The translations under genes were made by a program, and so were the position numbers. The notes under the pieces were generated by a model that saw only the letters and a list, made by a program, of their open reading frames with translations, did not search any database and had not been told where the DNA came from. Shown one piece after another: positions 1 through 9,300 of a stretch of 25,301 nt of DNA. The stretch is from Botryllus schlosseri (taxonomy: Eukaryota; Chordata; Ascidiacea; Stolidobranchia; Styelidae): contig ATSW01077246.1 in NCBI GenBank assembly GCA_000444245.1, positions 1-25,301 of the forward strand, given 5' to 3'. Within the stretch, counting starts at the first letter, position 1; each line of letters opens with the position of its first letter.

Positions 1-221
1 TCCCGTATGTTTATCGCATCGAATTGTACATCGTGTGTCTTGCGCGGATAAAAAGAATATAATCAACGATTACGCCACTACAGAGACAATAATATGTCGC
101 TACAGTCGCTAGGATGCCACGTTGAGAAATTTTAGATCTTAATTTTTCTTGCACGTCGACCTTGTTTACCACATTTTCTTGCGGCGAGTAGTCCAATCCA
201 TACACTGGTTGAGAACCACTG
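1..221 (-). mobile_element. hAT-type element, family A, left end (truncated by the window)
   Basis: The inverted terminus GGTTGAGAACCACTG ends at 221. Read on the minus strand, the next part (GTGGTAAACAAGGTCGAC and a TTTTTATCCGC...AAGACACAC stretch) matches the elements at 7142-8470 and 11020-11966. The element runs off the left edge, so its other end and target duplication cannot be seen. Confidence 0.7.
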
Positions 222-242
222 AACGAAACAGATAGTCTACTT

Positions 243-919
243 CAGTGGTTTTCAACCTTTTAGTCTTCGCGGACCCTTTTTGTAGCGTGACGGACCCCGC
301 GGACCCCTTCAAGTTTTAATTCTAATTTAGCTCAATTATCGTGCAACCGTCAACTGTCTTGTGCGAATATCAACTCTGGGCTGGTGATAAACAGCAACAA
401 AGTGACCATTCTTGAAAACAATATCATACTATATGTAGAAATATGGATAGACTTTTATTATTTAGAAGGGACTTCTGCAGCTGTATTTCTTACTTCTTGA
501 AATTTGCGGTTGTGTCTAGAAAATTCACGCGTTCGATTTGATATGAACGAGTGCCGAAAATCCATTTTCACAACGGTAGCTGGCGGCGAATGTAATATTA
601 ACGCCTGACGCTTCCGATGACACCTTTGAGCACGATCGCAACATATATGGCACCGAAATTGAGAAACAGATTTTTCAATGAAGGTATCGCACTTCCAGAC
701 TAGTCATTTCTATATAGCAGCTCATCTTCAAGATATTCTGGAATAGTGGTTATGTATATCATAGAATAAAATGGATTCCGTGATGACATTTCAATCCCCT
801 TTTTTGAGACAGACTAGGAAAAAAAATATTTTTAACAAATCTCAACAAAACATCTTTAGACAGCAATATGTTTGTATCAGTAGGCTATTGGCAACTTGGA
901 AATTAAAATGAGTTTACAC
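243..919 (+). mobile_element. hAT-type left terminus with GCGGACCCC subterminal repeats
   Basis: CAGTGGTTTTCAACC starts at 243 and is followed by two copies of GCGGACCC and GCGGACCCC, a typical hAT left end. No matching right end is visible, so the extent is arbitrary and only about 243-310 is well supported. The rest of the stretch has no recognisable gene. Confidence 0.5.
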
Positions 920-1784
920 CAGGGGTGTCAAACATACGGCCCGCCGGACGGTTTTATCAGACTCGCGAAGATATTTCGAGTAGATTGAACAATGCTTGTA
1001 TTATCCAGCACATTTGTCACAAATGTTGATTTGTTTTGAAGAAAATAGTTCCGTTAGATATTCCCCAAGACAGTAAATGTCGAGTATGTTCGTAGGCCAC
1101 ATTATAATCACCAGACTACGGTGTTTTGGTTTCACATTACCACTATAGGAAATAATCAGTGACATTGACTCCCAATTTCGAAAAGGCAAAAGAGTGCACA
1201 CTGAGTTGAGTTTTATGGAATAATGTGCCAAAAAGTACTTATTCACACAAGCGAAGACGACAATGCCGGACCGCTATATGTAGTTTTCATGGATAATATA
1301 TTATTTACACAAAAATATAATTCTAATATCAGTGCATGGTCGCGGTGCTGTATCATTTCTGACTGAAAAGGTCCCCGGAATCTAGAAAAACCTGAATCGT
1401 GATTTAATAAGAATACAACGAATTCTACACTCCGCGTCCACAGTTTAATCTCTCGTACTACTCCCTTCGCAGTATCATCATCATCATCAGTATCTGCATA
1501 TTCTTTTTGTATAACAATTTTCGATAGGATTGTACGGATGAGTTATTTGCAAAAAAAGTGCGGATGATGCTAAAAAATGTTGACAGGCACTACTCTAAAT
1601 GAAAAGTACTACGATAAAAGGCGACACGAGAAGCCTGTTTACTGCACGGTTTCTGACTCCGAAAAGACCGAAAACATGGTGTTGCGCCTTCACTCGCCCG
1701 ATGAGTTGAGTCGAACGTGACCGAATTATTCACACTGGAAAAAGCACCGTCACTCCGAATATGTATCAATATTTTTACCGCAGG
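920..1784 (+). mobile_element. hAT-type left terminus, CAGGGGTGTCAAAC class; otherwise unassigned
   Basis: CAGGGGTGTCAAAC followed by ATACGGCCCGC is a typical hAT terminus. I found no partner reading GTTTGACACCCCTG. The remaining sequence to 1784 has no recognisable gene; a short ATC-rich microsatellite is at about 1470-1490. Confidence 0.45.
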
Positions 1785-2270
1785 GTATATTTTTTCTATA
1801 TATTTTCTAAATATATACTCTTACACTTGGATATAATTTTGATATAGTTCAATCTATTGAATAGATATATTTTGATACGCTGTACCACATTTGTATCAAG
1901 CTTTACATTGAAAGCTATATTTTTGCCATGGTCACTGATATATTTTATATACTCTTACACCTGGATGCGATTTAGATTAAGTTCAATCGATTGAATAGGT
2001 ATATATTTATGTGTCGTACCATATATAAATCAAGTTTTTTATTGGAGGCTATATTTGTGCTATCATCACTGATATATTTAATCTACTCCTATTTCTGAAT
2101 GTAATTTTGATACAGTTCAATAGATTGAATAGGCATATTTTACTGTGCTGTACCAAGTATGTACAATTTTTGATTGCAGGCTATATTTTTGTGATCTTCG
2201 CTGATATATTTTATGTACTCTGACACCTGAATGTAATTTTGGCTACCTATTGCAGTGATGTTTCCACTAA
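1785..2270 (+). repeat. tandem repeat, period about 133 bp
   Basis: Equivalent points (ACTCTTACAC or variants) occur at 1817, 1951, 2084 and 2217, spacings of 134, 133 and 133. Each unit carries TTCAAT-x-GATTGAATAG, a CTGTACCA stretch and a GGCTATATTT stretch. Units differ by roughly 15-25% by eye, so the array is old. Confidence 0.8.
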
Positions 2271-2539
2271 ATTATGTTTTTAGACCTCATATTGTTTTGT
2301 TGGTCATCTTCCTTGTAAGACTCTCAATTCTAATAATTTGTTTTTGCTACTGTGTTTGACGATTCACTCCAATGTTTCGTCTCTCCGACCTAAATAAATT
2401 GTGCTCCAAGCAGTATATTGATATTTACATATGAACATTTCTTTCAACAAGTCCATACATTCGGCTTTCATCAGCTGTAACTTTCATACTTTTTTAATTC
2501 ATTTGTTAGAAAATTCCCTAAAATTCAAGTGCCTGTAAT

Positions 2540-2990
2540 TAGAGCCATTGAATAGGCATATTTTTGATGTGCTGTAAAAAATATGTATCAATTTTTATCA
2601 TTGACAGGTGCATTTTTGAGTCATTGTCATCGACCAGAGAGCGTAATGCTGAAGCGTCCGGGTCCTTGATCGGTAGGTCGGGGGTTCGATCACCGGTCGG
2701 GTCAGACCAAAGACCTGATTAGTAACACCGGTGTCCATGACTTCCCTGCTTGGCGCTCCCTGCACCTCCATCCTCATGCACTCACGACATGTATATGCAC
2801 AGATAGTGCGTATGTTTATCATGAGTCGCTGTATATACCGCAAAAACATCAAGGAGAAAAATAAACTACGTCCTATCTTATCCTATATATTTTTTGTACT
2901 GAAAGTTTCTACTCTTGGATGTAATTTCAGTTGCTCATCGCAGATACGTAATCCACTGAATTTCGTTTTTAAAAGCTGATTCTGAATTGG
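2540..2990 (+). repeat. further 133-bp repeat unit split by a SINE
   Basis: 2543-2630 repeats the unit (CATTGAATAGGCATATTT, then a GTGCTGTA stretch) and 2883-2985 resumes with TATATATTTT, CTCTTGGATGTAATTT and a tail that matches the flank after the first array (compare 2229-2285). The SINE at about 2631-2882 interrupts it. Confidence 0.65.
2631..2882 (+). mobile_element. tRNA-derived SINE
   Basis: 2631-2705 resembles a tRNA gene, with GAGAGCGTAATGCTGAAGCG near the A-box position and a B-box-like GGGTTCGATCACC about 35 bases later, followed by a complementary ACCGGTCGGGTC end. An unrelated body with C-rich CTCCCTGCACCTCC follows, then a 3' part (TATGTTTATCATGAGTCG) shared with 22110-22205. 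The tail has CCTATCTTATCCTAT. It sits inside the 133-bp repeat. Confidence 0.75.
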
Positions 2991-3560
2991 CCGAACTTTA
3001 CGAAACCATTATAATATTTTGATAATACAAGATAATATGCAGTGGGTAATATCGCGTATGTGTTCGCAGCCATGATCGGGTTTGCCTAAATAGGGGGAAG
3101 TATAGGGAAGATAAGATGCCGGGGTGTTTTTTTAACCATCGGTTCTTAGTTCCAAGCATTGTAGCTAATACGATTTATCTACGTTTTATTGACATGCCAG
3201 ATTTACGTAGAGCACACGAGACCAAACTTTCTACTATACTGCCGGGGTCTAATATCAGCCAAATAAAAACGGCTTTTCTATCTCTCTGATCGGTTCCGTG
3301 TTGACTGGGGAAACGCGCTACCACCGAGAACCAAACAGCTTCTCTAGCGCCAATAGCGGCGGATTAAAAATCTATCCCAACTCAGTTCTGACCCAGCTAG
3401 TTGCAATATGGTCCGTCTATCTGCCCACTTGTATCAGTTGCAAGAAGTTCTAGATAGCGAAACCATGAAGTGGAGGCGAGTGGTTCGTACATTTTTATCC
3501 TCGAGAGATTTATTCAAATAATTATTCACCTTATCCCTTGCTCATCGAATTTATTTTAGC
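2990..3560. other. unassigned stretch
   Basis: No repeat or gene is recognised. A short open stretch begins with an ATG at 3409 and encodes VRLSAHLYQLQEVLDSETMK, but it is under 40 codons and has no supporting context. Confidence 0.3.
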
Positions 3561-3561
3561 T

Positions 3562-3712
3562 TGTTGTGATTTTTAGGTATGCCACAGCAAAAGTTTTCAT
3601 GGCTTTTGCTGTGACCTGGAAGTCTTTATCATGCTCTCTTGCAAAACCGCACTCGCCAATCCACTTAGCTATGCTGCCTACTTGGTATCTGTGCATCGGG
3701 TCTGGCAGATCG
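3562..3712 (-). pseudogene. coding-like fragment of unknown family
   Basis: On the minus strand an open stretch of about 50 codons reads DGDLPDPMHRYQVGSIAKWI and then a CGFAREHDKDF and KAMKTFAVAY stretch, ending in a stop near 3562. The composition looks like real protein (mixed charged and hydrophobic residues, Cys and Trp, no low complexity). I do not recognise the family. The frame closes with a stop just upstream, and a neighbouring frame reads DIAHQASEITARKIGM, so it looks like an old broken piece. It could also be chance. Confidence 0.3.
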
Positions 3713-3819
3713 CCGTCTCAGCTTTTCAAGAAGACATACCAATCTTGCGCGCGGTGATCTCACTGGCCTGGTGGGCAATGTCGGAGCACAGACAATTTCA
3801 AGTCGAGCCTTCCTATACA

Positions 3820-4098
3820 CTTCGTGATAGAAGGCGACCCCGATCCGGTTCAGGAGCCGGAGTAGGAGCAGGATTTCGTCGGACTGGATCCGGATTTTAA
3901 TTTGCCTAGAAATTAGGATTTTGGCAGGATTTTTTCACCTAATATGAAAAATTAGCATGACATTCGCTGGCTTATTTTTCGATTCGGAATTGAAAATTCA
4001 CCAGCCGGATTTTTCAGTATCCAAGATTCAAATTTCCAGCCGAAACCGGATGGATTAGGATTACGAAATTTGGGAATCCGACCATCTTTGGTCGTGAT
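3820..4098. repeat. CCGGATT-rich repeat, possible MITE
   Basis: Variants of CCGGATT, GGATCCGG and AATCCGG recur on both strands (for example ATCCGGTTC, GGATCCGGATT, CAGCCGGATTT, ACCGGATGG, GGAATCCGA). Clusters of short subterminal motifs of this kind are typical of hAT MITEs. I cannot define its ends. Confidence 0.45.
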
Positions 4099-4775
4099 GA
4101 TTGTTTATCTTACTTAATCACTGACTACAAAAAAAGGCTTCAAACTTCCCCGCACGGCGACTTGATGACGCTTCGACAAACTTATTTTACGCTGTACGGG
4201 CTTGTGTAGCAATCCTAATGGAGACTTTAGAGTGAAGTCCGGAATTCGGTGGCGTATGGTATGTAAATGCCGGCATGACTGATAGAGGGATTGAATAATT
4301 TGAAAATGCATTCTCGCATTTTCAGATAATATTAGTGTCTCACCAATAATAAGTCGAAACGACGTGCCCACACGACAAGAGAGAAACAGTATCGACACAG
4401 GAGTTTGACCCAACCAGAATTCCTCCCTAACTTCGATATCATTGTGTTTTTCGGATATTATTTGAGTAGTGTTGTAAATTCATACCCGCATCTGTGTCAA
4501 TCTCTGAATAGATTCGGATATAACAATACCTTTCTTTTGATTGTTAATCTTGTACCAATTGGTTACTAGGCAAATTACACTGGTCGGCATGATTTCTGCG
4601 TTCTGGCTCAAATGGTAAATTTTCGTACGCTGATTACGAATATGAAATTAGAACAGAACTCTAACATTCAGTGCTGTGCTTGGCAAAACCATTACGTGCG
4701 TGTGTTGGGTTGATTCGTCCTACATATGTGCAGTTAGGTGTCACTTTTCATAGCTTTGGCCTCAATTCATTCATA
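4099..4775. other. unassigned stretch
   Basis: There is an open frame of 99 codons on the minus strand (4114-4413), but it has no recognisable motif and a composition typical of chance. A 7-bp inverted repeat AAAATGC/GCATTTT is at about 4303-4322. Nothing else is seen. Confidence 0.3.
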
Positions 4776-4964
4776 ATGAGTTGTCCAAATCAATAAAAAA
4801 AGCGAAAAGTCGAAGATGAATGCTTTGTAATCAATGGAAAATCGACTAATATGTACTTCTGGTTCGGCGTCGAAAGTAACGCAAAGTGTATTATTTGTCA
4901 TAATATGACATTGTTGTAATGAAGTCGTTGCTGCAAATTGAAACATCACTTGAATCCGAATATC
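4776..4964 (+). pseudogene. hAT transposase N-terminus, BED zinc finger remnant
   Basis: From an ATG the frame reads MSCPNQ, a stop, then KKRKVEDECFVINGKSTNMY, FWFGVESNAKCIICH, two stops, and SRCCKLKHHL. The order KKRKV-E-D, a Y-F/W-F aromatic block, a C-x2-C pair and a KLKHH histidine pair is that of BED-finger hAT transposases of the ZBED/SCAND3 type. Three in-frame stops and the absence of the catalytic region make it non-functional. Confidence 0.65.
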
Positions 4965-5093
4965 TTAATTATAGACCCAATATATCAAATTACGAGGTGA
5001 AGATCAATCAATCGAACTAATCAAATGTTTGAGACAATATTAAATTATGTTGATGTCGTCCTCACAAAAGAACACGAATAATGCAAGTTTAAC

Positions 5094-5169
5094 ATAGTAA
5101 GCCTTTTGAAGAGCTTCTTGGAGGTACAGAACTTCAACATGAATATACTATTCAATAGTAAGCCTTTTG
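5094..5169. repeat. 15-bp direct repeat flanking a family-B fragment
   Basis: ATAGTAAGCCTTTTG occurs at 5094-5108 and again, identically, at 5155-5169. Between the two lies AAGAGCTTCTTGGAGG and more sequence matching the start of the family-B repeat at 9753 and 15585. Confidence 0.7.
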
Positions 5170-5447
5170 CAAAATCGTATTTATAGGTAACATGCTGGTT
5201 ACGATGATATCAGCATTGAGTGTTCTGAAGCTAAACCAAACGCATAAGCATATCTACGAGCCGATCGCCGATCTGATGCCTGTGCGTTATCATCAAATGA
5301 ATGTTTGAATTCTTTTAATACATATATATGCCTTATCTCCATGTCTCCATATAGTTACTATATAATCAAATGAAAGTTCCCGTATTGGCTTATTATTTCA
5401 GTTAAACTATAATGCGGACCGCGAGCTGAAAAGTTTGCCCACCCCTG

Positions 5448-6198
5448 ACCTAGCTGCTTCAAATTCGCGCAACGGCTACGCAGAATCGAAGATTGATGGG
5501 CCGGTTTTCATTTCATCAGCGTGCCGAGTGCAAATAAACCTATGCTAAAAACCTGCAGAATGCGTAATTGGTGTGATGCTCGGACATACGATACGATACA
5601 CCGCACGTCACGGCGACGACGTTTTGATTTACAGAACAGGCGACTTTTATCACCATTCACCACCATTGCAATATTACGCTACTAAGACTTGGATCGAATA
5701 GCTTGAAATGATTCATGTAATGAAAATATACATTCTATTGGGTGATATATCGTAACACTTCAAAAACCACCATGCGGTGGAAGATCTGCTATAGGACGAC
5801 ATTTCCTATTCTCGATGATAAGACATGATCCGTCGATTACTCGTGATTAAAAATTCTTCAATTCGAACTAATTGGCTCTTTCATATTGTGAATATATGTC
5901 CAGAACTGTAGTTGTGGTTGAAGAACTTCCTTGAAGAAATATAACGCGTTTAAGTCCACAGGGTTTTTAGATAACCGATGGGCGAAGGTGGACAATATTA
6001 ATAATTATCTTCAAAACAACTGCATCAACCGGGTTTGTCTTGTCGAACAATGAATCTTTAAAATTCTTCATATTGGAGATAGATGCTTGACACGCGTATT
6101 CCGACAGTCGGGAATGTTTTGATAAACTTCATTTCGCATCGCTACTTCGCTAGCAAGCGAAACAGGATGTTCGAATGAAACAATAACATCAATTCGCG
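5448..6198. other. upstream flank of the gene
   Basis: This stretch lies between a hAT terminus and the TATA box. I see no gene or named repeat in it. A short hairpin with arms CCACC and GGTGG sits at about 5768-5781. Enhancers may lie here, but none can be read from sequence alone. Confidence 0.4.
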
Positions 6199-6206
6199 TA
6201 TAAATA
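6199..6206 (+). promoter_or_regulatory. TATA box of the SHFRGG-family gene
   Basis: TATAAATA lies 62 bases upstream of the start codon. Transcription would be expected to start about 25-32 bases downstream, around 6225-6235, which leaves a 5' leader of only about 30 nt. The match and its position in front of a signal-peptide exon make it a credible core promoter, but no transcript evidence is available. Confidence 0.65.
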
Positions 6207-6260
6207 TATGGAAGTAGCACCATAAATTTTCACTTTCCATCGCTCTGACATACAACTATC

Positions 6261-6389
6261 ATGGAATTCATGAGAATAGCTGGAATCCTGTTAGTTATCA
6301 CTCTGCAAGTATCCTTCTCAAGTGCTTCGCATTTTCGCGGTGGCACAGTGTCGTGGAAACATTTGAACAGTCAAGGAAATAAGCACCAG
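6261..6389 (+). CDS. exon 1: signal peptide and SHFRGG motif
   Basis: The exon has 43 codons. The start codon has A at -3 and G at +4, a strong initiation context, and an in-frame ATG four codons in is less likely to be used. Residues 5-18 (RIAGILLVITLQVS) are hydrophobic and are followed by SFSSA, so cleavage is likely just before SHFRGG at about residue 23. The mature protein would then begin with the family motif. The exon ends in CAG followed by GTAAGT, a near-consensus donor, in phase 0. The next exon is 13,754 bases away. Confidence 0.85.
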
Positions 6390-9300
6390 GTAAGTGTGGC
6401 CGTGCCCGTCTCCTCTCTTCAGAAAATGTAGAAATAAATTATTAAAATCGTGAGAGATTACTGGTAATCTTATCGATGTTCATTGTTCCTGGATCATGAA
6501 TGACATAATTTTGAAGATTTTTTCACCGAAAATAACGGTAATTGCATATTTACTGTTCGTACATAGAGCGTGAAAGGGAAGGTATGGATTAGGCGAGCCT
6601 ATAGCCTCATCTCACTGTTCAGAATTTGTAATAACTGCAACTGGTAGGCCTTCATATCGAATCCTATTGTCGCGCTGTCACACCTCAGTCCCCTCAAAAT
6701 CACCGACGAAGATGAGAGAAAACAATAACAGATGATTAAGATTAAGATAAATTACGCATCTGGTACACGAGAATGTTAAATTAGGAGGTTGAACGACTAG
6801 AAAAGATTGCAACAGCACCGTCGAAATAAAAGCGGGTGCTTATTTTCTACTGCGACTGAGCCCGCAACTCGCGACAAAGTTGGAAATTTTCAACTTTGTC
6901 CGCGAGTTGCGCAGCCCACTCGCCGACGCTTTGTTGCGTAGTCTGGCGACGCGGTCTGCATGTGCATGGTTTTGTCACAGACAGGCGGGATTCTCTCGTT
7001 TTGTCGTGTCGCGAGAGCCAGTGTGCAGCAGCCTTGAGACGCGATTTTATCTGCTTCAGCGATTGTTAATTAGTTAACAATCCGACAATCGCAACGCGGT
7101 GAAACAATGCACCATTGATTTCGCGAATCGATGATGAAGTACAGTGGTTCTCAACCGCGGTGCCGGTGGCGCAATCAAATGTGGTAAAGAAGGTCGACGT
7201 ATAACAAAAATTAATGAATACAAATTCTGAGAGTGGCATACTCGTAATGTCTACTATTTTTGTGCAATGCACACAATGTACAATGCGATGTAGTGAACAG
7301 ATAGAAGGATGTCGAAACGACGACGCTTTCAGAACTTACTATACTGCATAGAATCAAACCGAGACCTCCCCCGTCATTGATGGTAGAACAACTCACCCAA
7401 ATACATTTAGGAAGGTGATAATTAAGCGAAAGATCATCACAAGGGCAAACGTGCTGTGTTGGTGAAATTTGGACGAACGTGTTGACCTTTTTCTAGTCAC
7501 ATCTGCCAGAACCTGGGCAGAACCCTGACACGACGTAGGTTGGTGTCCTTTTATCGATATAGTTTTAGCCATCATATTGCGAATATCTTGCACTCAGGGT
7601 ATAGGCTACTCGTTGAATATTCAGAGTTCATGTTATTTACACATCTATGGCAATTCCACAGTTCACCGATGATTCTTTAGATGTCCACTTGTAGAACGGC
7701 CCACTTGCGCTCCAGACTTTTTGTAAGTGGCCGATTACGCAGGCGGGTGGCGAGTATGTGTCTAGATAACCCCACAGCACTCTGGAAGGGGGTTCCAAAG
7801 TCGAACTCGGTCAAAGACTACTGGCCTATTGTTGTTGCATCGGTGTAACGCAGGGTTGTAACTAAGTCAAGATGTTCCGAGTATATATGTCAATCTAACT
7901 TTTATAGTTTCAACTCGAGTCGAGTCATTTTCAATTCACCACCGAGTCAATTCCGACACCGAGTCAGCCAGTAGAGGGTCGAGTCCGAGTCATATGTTTT
8001 GACTCGACTCCGAGTCCAAGCCATTATGTTAAATTTCCAGTTCAATCCGGTTCAATCCACTTTTTTAATACTATATGTTCGAGTGATATAGAATGGCTCG
8101 CGTGGATAATATAGTAATTTTACGCAGTTTTAACGGTTTCTGACCTTATTTTCCAAGTATCAGGACTGGTATACGAAATACCAATAACGTGGTAACTTTA
8201 CTATTCTTTGAAGTTACTATGAAAAGTCTATCTTGACCGCCCTGGGCTCGAGTCAAATGACTTGGTTCGAGTTGTGCACAACGACTGTAGTACAAGTCGA
8301 ATCAGTTTACGCATTTGAAAAAATGATTCGAGTCAAAACGAGTCACCCAAAAATCGCGACTCGAGTCCTTACAACCCTAGTGTAACGTGCCACTACGTTT
8401 CCCGCCACGCGTGAACTATTTTTCTTCCTTTTGAGAGGGTGCCACAAGCCCCAAAAGGCTGAGATCACTGGTGAAGTATGAATCGTGAGTTCCGATGGCC
8501 AACATGTAATGAAGAACAAATGCACTCGCTTACCGATGTAGCTGCTCCGTATTTTCCAACCATTATCACTTTGAATAGTTGATATTTAAGTTTCCTATGT
8601 AGCCTGCGTGTTTGGTTTGGTTTTGTGGTACTCATGGTGTTTATCGACTACTATGGTTATTTACACCACGCCGATATTCTGCATTATTTTCCGTAACTGC
8701 CGACTTATAGCACGGCCCACCTCTAGGCTTTTGCAATACACCACTTTCGCGGATGAGGTGGCGAGGAGAAGCCTAGGTAAACATCCAACACTTAGGTATC
8801 GAAATTCTGAAGTCGACCTCTGTAAATTGCGCTAGTGTCATACGAAATCTGTATTTTCCAACCATTCCTACTTTCAAGAGTGGATATTTAGTAGCTTCTT
8901 GTGTAGCCTGCGTGTGAATAGTGCTAATGTGATACGAAACAAGTCACTGATTTACTCCACTCCCCTTTTGGGTTTATATTTTTGTAAGTCGTTCTCTAAA
9001 AAGGGTCAGCGCCTCACCAATCATGAACTTCAGCGATCTTCCCTGTAAAAATATCGTTCCCATCGTAACGAACTTAATGACTGATGTGCCTATTTTTCCA
9101 TACGTTGTGGAATTTGTTCTCGCTACGAAGCCATACATTTGAGTTTACATTTTGAAATGTAATGTTCACCCCTAGATGTTAAATGCTTTTTTAGATATGG
9201 CGAAAAATCCATTCGCGTTATAATCGCCAATCAAATAATATTCAACAACAACAACAATTGCAAAAGATTACAGCTGGATAGTAACAAAGTACTTCTACTT

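Larger units (their letters stand above)
4776..5447 (+). mobile_element. hAT element, family D, broken copy with transposase remnant
   Basis: The right terminus AAAAGTTTGCCCACCCCTG ends at 5447, and 5188-5447 is similar to the right part of the element ending at 19581 (compare AACATG...TCAGCATTG and TATCTCCATGTC stretches). Upstream lies the start of a hAT transposase. The left end was not found and most of the transposase is missing, so this is an internally deleted copy. A 61-bp local repeat lies inside it at 5094-5169. Confidence 0.65.
7142..8470 (+). mobile_element. hAT element, family A, complete ends
   Basis: The left end is CAGTGGTTCTCAACC and the right end is GGCTGAGATCACTG. The flanks ATGAAGTA (7134-7141) and GTGAAGTA (8471-8478) are an 8-bp target duplication with one mismatch, the hallmark of hAT insertion. 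The interior matches 11020-11966 over most of its length and shows no transposase, so it is non-autonomous. A second hAT is nested at 7851-8379; without it the element is about 0.8 kb. Confidence 0.85.

Noticed and set aside
4114-4413. 99-codon minus-strand open frame
   Set aside because: No recognisable motif, no splice or promoter context and composition typical of chance.
920-5447. Pairing the CAGGGGTGTCAAAC end at 920 with the right end at 5447 as a single hAT
   Set aside because: The terminal sequences are of different classes and the flanking 8-mers (GTTTACAC and ACCTAGCT) do not match.
8545-8916. 67-bp direct repeats as long terminal repeats of a small retroelement
   Set aside because: They lack TG...CA ends, a primer-binding site and a target duplication, and the DNA between them is family-A hAT sequence.
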